A stretch of 64,000 nucleotides of DNA from Bradyrhizobium macuxiense (GCF_007993935.1 NZ_VITY01000011.1:1-64000), one strand, 5' to 3'. Numbered from the stretch's first letter, positions 8,994-18,359 are shown. Program-made: numbers and translations. The notes: a model not told the origin generated them from the letters alone.

Positions 8994-10754
8994 TCATTGC
9001 GAACCACTTGGAGCTTTCCGGCGCCTCTCGGCACACTGGGGCACCTCGTCAGCCGATACGGTCAAATGCGTCCGGCCCTTGCTGCTTGGGATTTCCGGCG
9101 GCGTTTCGGCGGTCGTGTGGTCCGGCGTGTCGTCTTTCCAGCGTACTGAGCCGAACGGCCTCTCCAGCATGCGACGGACGCGTACCGGCGTGGAGCCGAT
9201 GTGGAAGCTGATTGCTCGCTGCTCCAGCGCACGCTCCGACTGGGTCGAGCGGTTGCGCCAGCGCAAGTAGTCGAACCAGGTTGGACAGTGGTAGCGCTCG
9301 GTCCACAATTCGGGATTGGCAATGTCGCGCGCGATCGACCAGCCATAGGCGCCGTTGCGCTGGCGGGATAATTGCACGTCCTGCATGACACCATGAAACG
9401 CCCGCGCATTCTCGTGTGCAACTCGGTATTCGATCTCGACGACGAGTGGCCCGCTCCGTCCGGTCAAGTCGAGCCTTACCTCAGGATCGGCGAGCAGCGC
9501 GGCCTCCTCACCCCGCGCGACGACGCGGGGCATGGGCAGCCAAAGACCGATCAGTGGTGAGGCGAGCATCAGGGCGGCCGACACCAGCAGGGCGGTTTCA
9601 ACTCCGGCCGCGTCGGTCAGATGGCCCCAACCCCAACTGCCGACGGCAATCCCGCCGGAGCTCGCCGCCTGATAGGCCGCAAGCGAGCGTCCGGCCACCC
9701 AGCGCGGCGCCGACAACTGCACGCCAATGTTGAACACCGCCCACGCGATCATCCACACGGCCCCCGCCAGGACCAGCGCTGCCGCGGTCAACACCGGTTC
9801 GCGGCTGAGTGCGACTGCGGCGATCGCAGCGCCCATGGACAATGCGCAGGCGCGGATCGCGGCCTCGCCGCTCATCCGCTTGCGCACTTCGGTGATGTTC
9901 AGCGCGCCTATTACCGCACCCAGGCCAAAGGCGCCGAGCATGATACCGTAGGTCTGCGCGTCGCCGTGCAAAAGATCGCGCGCGACGAGCGGCATCAGCG
10001 CAGTGATCGCGCCGCCGACGATGCCGGTCACCAGAGTGCGGGCCAGCACGATCTTGATCGACGGGGAATTGCTGATGTAGCGCATACCAGACACCATGGC
10101 GCGGCTCAATCCCTCAGGCGGAAGCCGCGAGGGCGCACTGATGCGTTCCCACAGGAATAAGGCGGCCATCAACGGCAGATAGAGGAGCGAGTTGAGTGCA
10201 AATGCAACCACTGCGCCCGCGGTCGCCACCACCATCCCGCCAATCGCCGGACCCACGCTGCGCGCGATATTGTAGCTGATGCCGTTCAATGCGATGGCCG
10301 CAGGCAGCTGCGCTTCCGACTGCACTTGTTCGCTGACCGACGATTGCCAAGACGGTCCCATCAGCGCCATGCCGCTGCCAACGACGAAGCAGAGCACAAG
10401 CAAGAGGTTCGGTGTGACCAGGCCCAACCAGGCGACGACCGTCAGGGCGGTTGCGCCGGCGAACGCGATGCCAAGCGCAACCAACGCCACAATACGTCGG
10501 TCGTACATATCAGCGATTGCGCCGGCTGGGATCGAAATCAACATCACCGGCAACAGCAGCGCGGTCTGCACCAACGCGACCTTGTCGGCCGAGGACGTCA
10601 TCTGCGTCATCGCCCAGGCCGCACCGACACCTTGAATCAAGACGCCGAGGTTGGAGAGGAGGCTCGCAAGCCAAATGCGTCGGAAGGTCGCGTGCCGTAG
10701 CGGCGCCGTGATGCCGTCGGCGTTACGCGTCTGGACTTTGGCTGGTTCGATCAT
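8994..10754 (-). CDS. MFS exporter (EntS-like) with extra C-terminal domain
   Basis: A 586-residue protein. Residues about 20-420 form a 12-helix major-facilitator transporter of the EntS/MFS_3 type, with the family signatures NLGVLIQGVGAAWAMTQM in helix 1, AGAIADMYDRR between helices 2 and 3, and GISYNIARSVGPAIGG in helix 5. Residues about 435-540 add a soluble domain resembling the antibiotic-monooxygenase/Dabb fold, seen fused to this transporter type in alpha-proteobacteria. It probably exports a small molecule from the cytoplasm. It is a single gene; the substrate is unknown. Confidence 0.85.
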   Translation of the reverse strand: MIEPAKVQTRNADGITAPLRHATFRRIWLASLLSNLGVLIQGVGAAWAMTQMTSSADKVALVQTALLLPVMLISIPAGAIADMYDRRIVALVALGIAFAGATALTVVAWLGLVTPNLLLVLCFVVGSGMALMGPSWQSSVSEQVQSEAQLPAAIALNGISYNIARSVGPAIGGMVVATAGAVVAFALNSLLYLPLMAALFLWERISAPSRLPPEGLSRAMVSGMRYISNSPSIKIVLARTLVTGIVGGAITALMPLVARDLLHGDAQTYGIMLGAFGLGAVIGALNITEVRKRMSGEAAIRACALSMGAAIAAVALSREPVLTAAALVLAGAVWMIAWAVFNIGVQLSAPRWVAGRSLAAYQAASSGGIAVGSWGWGHLTDAAGVETALLVSAALMLASPLIGLWLPMPRVVARGEEAALLADPEVRLDLTGRSGPLVVEIEYRVAHENARAFHGVMQDVQLSRQRNGAYGWSIARDIANPELWTERYHCPTWFDYLRWRNRSTQSERALEQRAISFHIGSTPVRVRRMLERPFGSVRWKDDTPDHTTAETPPEIPSSKGRTHLTVSADEVPQCAERRRKAPSGSQ

Positions 10755-11317
10755 ATCGGACCGGTTTGATTTAACACGATTCGAGTCTGGTGCGAATCAC
10801 AAGGATGTTCCCCGGTGCGACATCGCGTCCAAACACACGCTCGGTCGTGAAATGCGATGACTCCACCGTTTTGATGCGAGCGATGATCCGACGGCGTCGC
10901 CGTCATCCGGCTTATAGCAACCGCGACGTCGCAAGCGGGGTCGGTCACGCATAGCTATAAGGGCGGAACTAATCGTGCATTCCGTACACTACGTACAGAC
11001 TTATTGCTTTACAGAACTACGCGCTGTTGGGATGCACCTCTGATGGGTCTCACGGACGCGAGACAAGTTGAACGATCGAGCTCGTCTCGTTGAAACGACG
11101 AGCAGCAGGGCCTTTGCAATGTAAGCGCTCTTCTGAGGAGAAATCTGAGGAGCGGCTCGGCAGTAGCCGGCCGTTGGGCGCGAATCGCGAAAGGTCGCAC
11201 GGCGGCTTCAAACGATTAGTCCGGACCGTACGCGCTTTCGACCAATAGAACTATGGACAGCGCTCCCTCGGAAGTTGTAGGAGAGGGAATTGATTGAGCA
11301 AATTATAGGTGGGCTAT
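10755..11317. other. Intergenic between the MFS gene and hxsA
   Basis: This divergent spacer probably holds both promoters. I see no clear tts box, nod box or sigma-54 site and no supported gene. Confidence 0.4.
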
Positions 11318-11599
11318 ATGACTGAGACATCAAAGGTCGTGCTTTCGCTTGGTGCTGCGCTCGCATCACTAACCGGAATGTCGGTTCAGGGCGCCGAAGC
11401 CAAGGCAGTACCTGCCAGGGAAGCAAAGGCGGTCGCGACCGAAAACACCGCCACCAACCTTCAGCCAAATGCCCACTACCAGGTGGGTGAGGACCTTCTT
11501 GGGTTTGTCATGACGAAGGAGGCGGATGGCACCATCGTCGCCCAGCATGCCTCCCACGCGTCGCATGCTTCTCATGCGTCCCATGCCTCGAGCCGCTAA
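11318..11599 (+). CDS. hxsA: His-Xaa-Ser repeat precursor peptide HxsA
   Basis: A 93-residue precursor. The N-terminal part (MTETSKVVLSLGAALASLTG) looks like a hydrophobic leader, and residues 77-91 are five perfect HAS triplets followed by Ser-Arg. This is the hallmark of HxsA, the presumed substrate of the paired radical SAM enzymes HxsB and HxsC encoded downstream. ATG 11318 has AGGTGGG four bases before it; an earlier in-frame GTG at 11309 lies inside that site. The repeat number is low compared with what I recall for the family. The mature product and its activity are unknown. Confidence 0.85.
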   Translation: MTETSKVVLSLGAALASLTGMSVQGAEAKAVPAREAKAVATENTATNLQPNAHYQVGEDLLGFVMTKEADGTIVAQHASHASHASHASHASSR

Positions 11600-11930
11600 G
11601 CCTCCTGCGGCGTCCCCGGTCGAAGTAGCTGTCAATTTTGATGCAAGCGTCCAAAGCCTTAGTGCTTTGGACGCGGCAGCCTATCGCCTGATCGGAACGG
11701 CGACCTGCCAGATTGAACGAGCGGACGACCGTTATGTTTGCCATCTGGTTTCTTCCATTCCGCAAAAGGGGGCCGTGCTCAGTTCGGACGAGCTGAAAGA
11801 GCGGTTTCTGAATCTTGTCGCGGACGAAAACTTGCGGGCTCGCGTCGCCGAAAAAACAGAGGGCATCCGGAACGTCATCCTTGCACTCGCCTTCGGGGCG
11901 CTGGCCGCTAACCAAAACGATGCCGGATAA
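11583..11930 (+). CDS. hxsD: His-Xaa-Ser system protein HxsD
   Basis: A 115-residue protein of the small HxsD family. The conserved C-terminal part has FLNLVADENLRARVAEKTEGIR followed by NVILALAFG, corresponding to the family's LLNDYxLRE-type signature. The chosen ATG lies within the last codons of hxsA (17-base overlap, different frame), suggesting translational coupling; two other ATGs lie 9 and 18 bases upstream. Its role is unproven; a substrate-binding or scaffold part for the radical SAM pair is a reasonable guess. Confidence 0.8.
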   Translation: MPRAAKPPAASPVEVAVNFDASVQSLSALDAAAYRLIGTATCQIERADDRYVCHLVSSIPQKGAVLSSDELKERFLNLVADENLRARVAEKTEGIRNVILALAFGALAANQNDAG

Positions 11931-11945
11931 AGTCCTGCGAGCACC

Positions 11946-13394
11946 ATGGCGCGGTTTTTACCTCCTGAAAGCTTCAGTGCGGCAACCGAAGATCTTTCGT
12001 TGTTGCCGTTCAATTTTGAGCGCACCGGAGCAAACCGGTATCTGGTCGCCAACATGGTTGGCGATTTTATCCGACTGACCGAAGATGAACTGCACAGGCT
12101 GGTCGGCCTTCAGGTTCGACCCGGCGATGGCCTGTATGAAAAGGCCTATGCGGCTCATCTGGTCACGGGGGCGAGCCAGAAGGCGCAACGGCAGCTCTTG
12201 GCGGCTCGACTGAGAAGCCGCATGTCGTTCCTGCAGCAGGTGACTCCGCTGCATATTTTTGTCGTAACGCTACGTTGCGAGCATTCTTGCCCCTACTGCC
12301 AGGTTTCCCGTCAAAGCACCGACCGCTCACGTTTCGATATGAGCGAAGAGACCGCGATGCGTGCGCTCGACATAGCGTTCGCCAGCCCAGCGGCACGGAT
12401 CAAGATTGAGTTTCAGGGCGGGGAGCCGCTTCTCAATTTTCCGCTGATCAGGACGATTGTTGCCGCTGCGAAGGCTCGGTCCGGCAAAAAGCTCGAGTTC
12501 GTCATCGCGTCAAACCTAGCCTTGTTGGACGATACCGTTCTCGAGTTTTGCAAGGCGAACAACGTGCTGCTGTCGACGTCCCTCGACGGTCCCGCCGACC
12601 TGCACAACAAGAACCGCCCACGCCCCGGTGGAAACAGCCATGAACTGGCCGTTGCTGGAATCCGGCGAGCCAGAGAAATCTTAGGCCCCGACGCGGTTGG
12701 GGCTTTGATGACCACCACGGAAGCGAGTCTCGACCGTGTTGACGATATCATCGATGAATATCTCAAATTGGGGTTGGATGGCATCTTCCTGCGGCCGCTT
12801 TCCCCGTTCGGTTTTGCGATCAAAACAAAGCAGTTTGCCAAGTACGACGCGCGAAAGTGGCTTGCGTTCTACGAGCGTGGGTTACGCCGGGTCCTGGAGA
12901 TCAACCGAAAGGGCACCCCGTTCCGGGAGTTTTATGCGGCGCTGCTTCTCACACGGATGCTCTCGGACCGCCCCATCGGCTACGTTGACTTGCGCAGCCC
13001 CGCCGGCGCCGGCCTTGGCGCGCTGGTCTACAACTATGACGGCAGTGTTTTCGCTTCGGATGAAGGCAGGATGCTGGCTGAGACCGGTGACGACGCATTC
13101 CGGCTTGGTCACGTCGAGCACGACAGTTACAATTCACTCATCCTGTCGGATAAACTGATCGGCGCGATTTCGTCATCGCTCACGCAGTGCGCGCCCGAAT
13201 GCTCGACCTGTGTGTATGAGAGCCACTGCGGCGCGGACCCTGTCTATCATCACGCCACGCAGGGGGATGCCTTGGGAATCAAGCCTCTGTCGGCGTTCTG
13301 CGCTCGTCAAAAGGGCATCATGGGCCTGCTGCTGGATATCCTGGAAAACTCTCCGGAAGATGCTGCCATCTTGCGACGGTGGGGCGCCGCATGA
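11946..13394 (+). CDS. hxsB: His-Xaa-Ser system radical SAM maturase HxsB
   Basis: A 482-residue radical SAM enzyme. The CxxxCxxC motif that binds the SAM-cleaving 4Fe-4S cluster is at Cys111, Cys115 and Cys118 (RCEHSCPYC). IEFQGGEPLLNFPLI is the usual GGE motif. A C-terminal Cys-rich SPASM/twitch-like region (CAPECSTCVYESHCGAD, then FCARQKG) would bind extra clusters. About 100 residues precede the core, a place where peptide-recognition parts lie in peptide maturases. It starts 15 bases after hxsD and overlaps hxsC, so it is part of one operon. It presumably modifies the HAS repeats of HxsA. Confidence 0.88.
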   Translation: MARFLPPESFSAATEDLSLLPFNFERTGANRYLVANMVGDFIRLTEDELHRLVGLQVRPGDGLYEKAYAAHLVTGASQKAQRQLLAARLRSRMSFLQQVTPLHIFVVTLRCEHSCPYCQVSRQSTDRSRFDMSEETAMRALDIAFASPAARIKIEFQGGEPLLNFPLIRTIVAAAKARSGKKLEFVIASNLALLDDTVLEFCKANNVLLSTSLDGPADLHNKNRPRPGGNSHELAVAGIRRAREILGPDAVGALMTTTEASLDRVDDIIDEYLKLGLDGIFLRPLSPFGFAIKTKQFAKYDARKWLAFYERGLRRVLEINRKGTPFREFYAALLLTRMLSDRPIGYVDLRSPAGAGLGALVYNYDGSVFASDEGRMLAETGDDAFRLGHVEHDSYNSLILSDKLIGAISSSLTQCAPECSTCVYESHCGADPVYHHATQGDALGIKPLSAFCARQKGIMGLLLDILENSPEDAAILRRWGAA

Positions 13395-14599
13395 CCCTTC
13401 CTCTCTATGGCACAGCCTCCCAGAGCGTTGGGTTCTCTTCGGATAGAGCCCGCTCGGTCGTCAGGCTTCGGTCGATCGAGAGTGGCGCCGAACGTCACGT
13501 GGCGGATTTCGCGCTCGCCAAAGCGCCGCACGAAGTCCGGCGCGCAATAGAAGCTGACTGGTCGTCCATCCTTGTCGTCTCCGAAGGTGCGATCGATTTA
13601 CCCAGCTCGTTCCAAGGACGGCTGGTCGTGGTGCCCCCGAAATATGGGTACCTGGCCGACGGTGACGTCATTGGCTTCGATCATGCGTCGAGGAAATTCC
13701 GTACGCTGTATCGCCGGAATTCGGCGCACAACTCGTTTCTGGTCACAGAGCGGTGCAACAATTACTGCCTGATGTGCTCGCAACCACCGAAGGATGTCGA
13801 TGACCGGTGGATACTCAGCGAAATCAAGGAAAGCCTTCCCCTCATTGATCGGGCGACCGGCGCGCTGACGTTCACCGGCGGAGAGACCTTGTCGGATTGG
13901 CAAGATTTCATCGCCGTCCTGAAGGAGTGCCGCGACCGGCTGCCGGCGACCGCCATCCAGGTGCTGACCAACGGTCGGGCGTTCGTCGACTCCCAGATTG
14001 TCGATGCTTGGAAAGATATCGGCCACCCGAACCTGATGGCGGCCATTCCGGTCTATGCCTCAGTCGATCATGTCCATGATCACGTCGTGCAGGCCAAGGG
14101 TGCGTTCGACGAAACAATTCTGGGCATCTTGAAGCTCAAGGACCGCGGACAACGCGTCGAGATCCGCGTCGTCCTGCACGCGTTGACCGCGCCGATCATC
14201 GAGGATACGGGCCGATGGCTTGCCCGCAATCTGCCGTTCGTCGACCACGTCGCCTTGATGGGGCTCGAAAACACGGGCTTTGCCATTGCAAACGATGCCA
14301 CGCTCTGGATGGATCCGGTCGATTATGGCGACGGGCTCGCGAGGGCCGTCGATCACTTGAGTGCCGCTGGTGTCAACGTGTCGGTCTATAACCTTCCGAA
14401 GTGTGTCCTTCCAAAATCTGTATGGCCACACGCTCTCCAGTCGATCTCGGACTGGAAAAACGGCTTCGTGGAGGAATGCGATCGGTGCGACGCAAAGAAC
14501 ACCTGCAGCGGCTTTTTTACGACCGGACGTCCGCGGTTCAGTCGCGGCGTGCGCGCGGTCACGTTCGACCGAGAAGAATTGAGCCGGTTGGTGAATTAG
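13391..14599 (+). CDS. hxsC: His-Xaa-Ser system radical SAM maturase HxsC
   Basis: A 402-residue radical SAM protein with its cluster motif at Cys122, Cys126 and Cys129 (RCNNYCLMC), followed by LTFTGGETLSDWQDF (GGE motif) and a C-terminal Cys cluster CDRCDAKNTCSGFF. ATG at 13391 overlaps the hxsB stop by four bases (ATGA), which strongly suggests coupled translation and a working pair with HxsB. The frame is open four codons further up, but the overlap start is preferred. The modification made is unknown. Confidence 0.88.
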   Translation: MTLPLYGTASQSVGFSSDRARSVVRLRSIESGAERHVADFALAKAPHEVRRAIEADWSSILVVSEGAIDLPSSFQGRLVVVPPKYGYLADGDVIGFDHASRKFRTLYRRNSAHNSFLVTERCNNYCLMCSQPPKDVDDRWILSEIKESLPLIDRATGALTFTGGETLSDWQDFIAVLKECRDRLPATAIQVLTNGRAFVDSQIVDAWKDIGHPNLMAAIPVYASVDHVHDHVVQAKGAFDETILGILKLKDRGQRVEIRVVLHALTAPIIEDTGRWLARNLPFVDHVALMGLENTGFAIANDATLWMDPVDYGDGLARAVDHLSAAGVNVSVYNLPKCVLPKSVWPHALQSISDWKNGFVEECDRCDAKNTCSGFFTTGRPRFSRGVRAVTFDREELSRLVN

Positions 14600-14626
14600 C
14601 AGGCCACGGAAATCAGGAGAACGAAT

Positions 14627-15583
14627 ATGAAGATTGATAATGGTCTCCTTATCGCTGCTGCAGTTGTATGCAGCATCTCGGCAGCTCCAGCCCTTGCCAA
14701 GACGGCGAAGGAATGCACGGCGGAGTGGCGGGCGGACAAGGCCGGGATGCAAGCCCGGGGCGTAACCGAAAAAGCGTACGTTGAACAATGCAGGGGCGGG
14801 GGAGAGACAACCGCCGCCGCGCCGGCGCCGAAACCGGCCGAGACGGCGCTGCCGCCGGCGCCCAGGTCAGCGACAGCAACCGGATCGAAAACCGCCAAAG
14901 AGTGCACCGCCGAGTGGCGCGCGGATAAGGCCGGCATGCAAGCCCGCGGTGTGACCGAAAAAGCGTACGTTGAACAATGCAGGACAGGTGCGGCGCCAGC
15001 GGCTTCCGTCCCTCCGCCGAGGCCAAACGCTGCAACGCCTCCGCCTGCTGTACCGCCGTCGCCGTCGACGAGTACCTCGTCTTCCCAGAAAACCGCCAAG
15101 GAGTGCATCGCCGACTGGCGGGCCGACAAGGCGGGCATGCAAGCCCGTGGCGTCACCGAAAAGGCCTATGTCGAGCAGTGCAGGGCCGGCGGCGCCATGC
15201 CGAGTGCGACCGCTCCCGAACCCAAGCCAGCCCCTGCTGCGCCCCCGCCGAGTCGGCTCGCACCAACCGCGACGCAGGCTGCGCCAGCCCCTGCGCCGCA
15301 AAAGCCGGCCCCCACCACGACTGCGGCACCCGTGCCTCCCCCGGCGCAGCAACCGTCCGTTCCCAGAGACAACGTAACACTGGAGACAGGACAATTTGCT
15401 GACGAGGCATCCGCAAAAGCACGCTGCCCAACCGACACCGTCGTGTGGGTCAACCTGCCGTCGAAGATCTATCACTTCGCGGGAACGAAGAGCTACGGCA
15501 CCACGAAGCGCGGCGCCTATATGTGCGAGAAGGAAGCAATCGCCGCTGAAGATCGCGCTTCAAAAACCGAAAAACGTCCCTGA
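14627..15583 (+). CDS. Secreted protein with three Cys-containing repeats
   Basis: A 318-residue protein. Residues 1-24 are a typical signal peptide ending ALA. Three nearly identical 32-residue repeats occupy about 25-56, 88-119 and 155-186 (KTAKECTAEWRADKAGMQAR, then GVTEKAYVEQCR), each with two Cys that may form a disulfide. The linkers are Pro/Ala-rich. A separate C-terminal domain (about 250-318) has VVWVNLPSKIYHF and YGTTKRGAYMCEKEA, a motif I associate with short secreted Bradyrhizobium proteins. It lies 27 bases after hxsC on the same strand, so it may be co-transcribed with the Hxs genes and exported to the periplasm. Confidence 0.7.
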   Translation: MKIDNGLLIAAAVVCSISAAPALAKTAKECTAEWRADKAGMQARGVTEKAYVEQCRGGGETTAAAPAPKPAETALPPAPRSATATGSKTAKECTAEWRADKAGMQARGVTEKAYVEQCRTGAAPAASVPPPRPNAATPPPAVPPSPSTSTSSSQKTAKECIADWRADKAGMQARGVTEKAYVEQCRAGGAMPSATAPEPKPAPAAPPPSRLAPTATQAAPAPAPQKPAPTTTAAPVPPPAQQPSVPRDNVTLETGQFADEASAKARCPTDTVVWVNLPSKIYHFAGTKSYGTTKRGAYMCEKEAIAAEDRASKTEKRP

Positions 15584-15622
15584 AGTCGAATACAGCGGAT
15601 TTGGCACAGGGAGACAAACTAC

Positions 15623-15968
15623 ATGTACCGGTTTGCCGTCCTCGTCACAGCTCCTCTCGCTGGCACCACCTGGGCGGCGGCGGAGACCATCGACGTGAAG
15701 TATTACGGCAAGATGGATCTTGCGCCCTTCGCCTGCACCGATGTCTCGCGGAGCAGCTTCATCAACCGAGCGTGCTATGACAAATCCAAACAGCTTATGC
15801 TCGTGCAACTTAGATCGGTCTACTACCCCTATTGCGAGATGCCTGCTGCGGTCTTCGAGGCCTTTTTGGCGGCGCCGTCGATGGCGGCAATACAATAACG
15901 CCAATATCAAGGGCTCTGGCCCAGATGGCCCTTTTGACTGTCGCACGCATCGGGTTCCCAAATATTAG
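15623..15968 (+). pseudogene. KTSC-domain secreted protein gene, frameshifted
   Basis: The first 91 codons give a signal-peptide-like start and a KTSC domain: SSFINRACYDKSKQLMLVQL, then VYYPYCEMPAAVFEAFLAAPS. The frame then meets a stop at about 15896. Reading one base over restores the expected family end (QYNNANIKGSGPDGPFDC to the stop at 15968), so a one-base insertion near 15888-15893 has broken the gene. KTSC proteins are small and of unknown function, often secreted. It follows the repeat protein by 39 bases. Confidence 0.65.
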
Positions 15969-16053
15969 GTCCTTGTTGGGCGGGCCGGTCCTGCGCCTCT
16001 CTCCTCGACAACGGCGGGCGAGCCCATCGGACGTCATCGGCAATCGATGAACA

Positions 16054-16316
16054 AAGGAATCGATCGCAGATCGATACGAAGAGGAAGCCGAGCAGAGACG
16101 TATGGAAGATGCGTCCAACAACGTCATTGACTGCTTCAAATGGGGAGGGCAATGCTGCCCGCAGACGTGACCGCCTCTGACGCAAAAGATGCGAACTACG
16201 TAGCCTGTCGGGCCAACGCGGGCACCTCGCGCACTTACGTGTCAACCGACCGTGATGACCAAGGCTTTTCCGAGACCTATCGCACAGCTTGCAAACGAGT
16301 AGCGGAGGACCCATGA
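16054..16316 (+). pseudogene. Broken small Cys-rich gene
   Basis: Two overlapping frames read sensibly in succession: first RYEEEAEQRRMEDASNNVID followed by CFKWGGQCCPQT, then from an ATG at 16152 DANYVACRANAG and TDRDDQGFSETYRTACKRVA. Together they look like one Cys-containing extracytoplasmic protein split by a frameshift near 16152-16178. The family is not recognised. It lies just downstream of the frameshifted KTSC gene. Confidence 0.35.
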
Positions 16317-16732
16317 CGCCAAAGTATGCGGCCATTCATATCATCTTGTGGCTGACGCTTAAGCGTTAGCTCGTGGATCAACCTGCCCGGTAAGTCTTTG
16401 AAACAAGAGCTCCGAATTGGTGGGGGACCGTCCGTAGCGCTCCAGGGCCGCGAACCCTCGGCATCAACACTACTGGCGCTGCAATAGTGCAACAACCTAT
16501 TGCATAAAGTCGTCGTTGAGCGGATAGCCCGATCATTTCGGGAAAACCGTGCGAAATGTCGTTGGACGAGCTGGTTAGATCTTTGATGATCGTATTGGTG
16601 GGACCGAAGCAACACCGAATTTCTCGGTGAAGCATTTGGTGAGCTCCCGAATTGTCAAACGTCTCGCTGAGCAGCCTGCGACTCCGACGGGACTGCCGCC
16701 ACCCTCCCTAACGTTCACGGCGCTAGCCACCT
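16317..16732. other. Gap without a supported gene
   Basis: No gene. CTATTGCATAAAGTCGTCG (from about 16499) resembles a stretch at 1340 and may be an insertion-sequence end remnant. Confidence 0.35.
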
Positions 16733-18268
16733 TCAAGAAGGCGGATAGTAGACCTTGAACTCGTCGTGATGCCTCATTGACTGAGGCCTGTATGGGCCAT
16801 GCCCAGCACACTGGGTTACCTTGTCCAATTTGAACCGTTCCCTCACGGACGAATGGACGCGTGCGTCATGTGGTATTTTCCGGATCTCTTCGTCCCAATT
16901 GAGTCGGCTAAGCCGCCCACGGAGCCATTTCATCCATCCCGGCAACTTCTCCACGTACTCATCGATGGTGTCTCGCATGCCTGCAAGTTCGCAATGCTGG
17001 ACGCCGTCCGCCCGGGGGTAGAGGTTCAAATGCGTGCCAGCGTCGCCAGTGTTCTCCAGCTTGCTGCCGTTCACGAGCACAGGACCAAGTTTCAGGCCAT
17101 TCGGTATGGAAGTAGCTTCTTCGATCATCCAAGCAAGGGCATTGTCCGAGAGCCTCGACTCCGTCTCAGGATAGCTACCTCCGATATCGGAGTGATTGCC
17201 CGCAAACCACATCTGCACCAATTTGGGCGGTCCTTCGGCGTCCGGCTTGACCGCTGGATCATCGGCAACGGTCCCCCACTGCACTCGCTGGAAATCCTTC
17301 CGGTTTTCGTCGATCGCGTTCGCCGCACGGCCGAAACGAACGTAGACGCTGAGCAGACGGTCGAAATTCTCGTCCTTCCATTCTGCATAGTGTTTGCGCG
17401 GAGGATCCTCAGGGTTAGGAAAATCTCGGATGACCTTGAGGCGAGATTGTTTCTGTGCGTGCGCCCACCAGCCGGCCATGCCGAGCACAGTCAGCGCGAG
17501 GAGACCCCACCAAGTGGGCCAAAATGGCGCCCACGGGTCTAGGAGCCAGGCGACTACGAGCATGGGCAAAGCCGCAGTCAAGCTGACTGTAAGCGCGAAT
17601 GCCAGAGCCAATCCGGCTTGGATGACGAAACGACGGAAACCCTTGGCTCCCAGCGAGGCAACTGTGTCAAAGACGCCGATGAAGTAGGGAGCTACGTTGG
17701 AGTTAAAATCTCCATCGGATCCATATTTCTTGCGAAATCGTCGCGCTTGTTCGAGGCGTTCGGCTGCATATCGATCACGAGGATATCCGGCACCATGCTC
17801 GAGCACCACCGTGACAGCCTCTGTGGCGATGTCGTCCACCTGCTTCCGGAAGCGCATCAGCGGGCCTGTTGGTGTCCTGGTCGGCACCCCGCACAACATA
17901 AGTAGGTTCGCTAGGCTGCGGACGGTGTAGGCGCCGCGACTAAAGCCAACAAGGAAGATCCGATCACCGGGTTCGTATTGGTTAATGATGAAGGCGTAGC
18001 AATCGGCGATGTTTCTAACGATGCCATTGCCAGTAACCGAACCGAGCAATTTTTGAATGAATCGCCAAGGCGCGGTTAGCGCGGTGGCCCCGATATCGGT
18101 ACCGAGCCCTGGGTCGTAAAACGCCACCTGTTCGTGAGGGGCGATAGGGTTGTCGGGGCCTGTCCGGGATGCGCGGTACATCTTGTAGACGTTACTGACT
18201 CGCTGCTCGGGACGCACGCCGCCATCTTGGCCGGTCCCGTCCGAATAGACCACGATATTCTTCGTCAA
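16733..18268 (-). CDS. DUF2235 alpha/beta-hydrolase-like protein
   Basis: A 511-residue protein of the DUF2235 family. It has an N-terminal NIVVYSDGTGQDGG motif, the nucleophile elbow GFSRGAY (Ser110) and LVQMWFAGNHSDIGGSYPE (Asp/His of the putative catalytic set). A pair of hydrophobic helices at about residues 215-275 suggests a membrane hairpin inside the domain. DUF2235 proteins include lipases delivered by type VI secretion and uncharacterised cytoplasmic ones; no type VI genes are seen here. The next gene upstream (18360-19736) is on the same strand 91 bases away, so they are probably one unit. Confidence 0.8.
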   Translation of the reverse strand: MTKNIVVYSDGTGQDGGVRPEQRVSNVYKMYRASRTGPDNPIAPHEQVAFYDPGLGTDIGATALTAPWRFIQKLLGSVTGNGIVRNIADCYAFIINQYEPGDRIFLVGFSRGAYTVRSLANLLMLCGVPTRTPTGPLMRFRKQVDDIATEAVTVVLEHGAGYPRDRYAAERLEQARRFRKKYGSDGDFNSNVAPYFIGVFDTVASLGAKGFRRFVIQAGLALAFALTVSLTAALPMLVVAWLLDPWAPFWPTWWGLLALTVLGMAGWWAHAQKQSRLKVIRDFPNPEDPPRKHYAEWKDENFDRLLSVYVRFGRAANAIDENRKDFQRVQWGTVADDPAVKPDAEGPPKLVQMWFAGNHSDIGGSYPETESRLSDNALAWMIEEATSIPNGLKLGPVLVNGSKLENTGDAGTHLNLYPRADGVQHCELAGMRDTIDEYVEKLPGWMKWLRGRLSRLNWDEEIRKIPHDARVHSSVRERFKLDKVTQCAGHGPYRPQSMRHHDEFKVYYPPS

Positions 18269-18359
18269 GATATCCTCCAGTTCAAAGCGTCAGTCCGTTC
18301 GCAGATGTTGCTCAATCGAACGACATCGGATTGCATTGTAAGATCGGACACCACCGCGA

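Noticed and set aside
11549..11593. Short tandem repeat as possible CRISPR or microsatellite
   Set aside because: It is in frame inside hxsA, codes HAS triplets and has no spacers.
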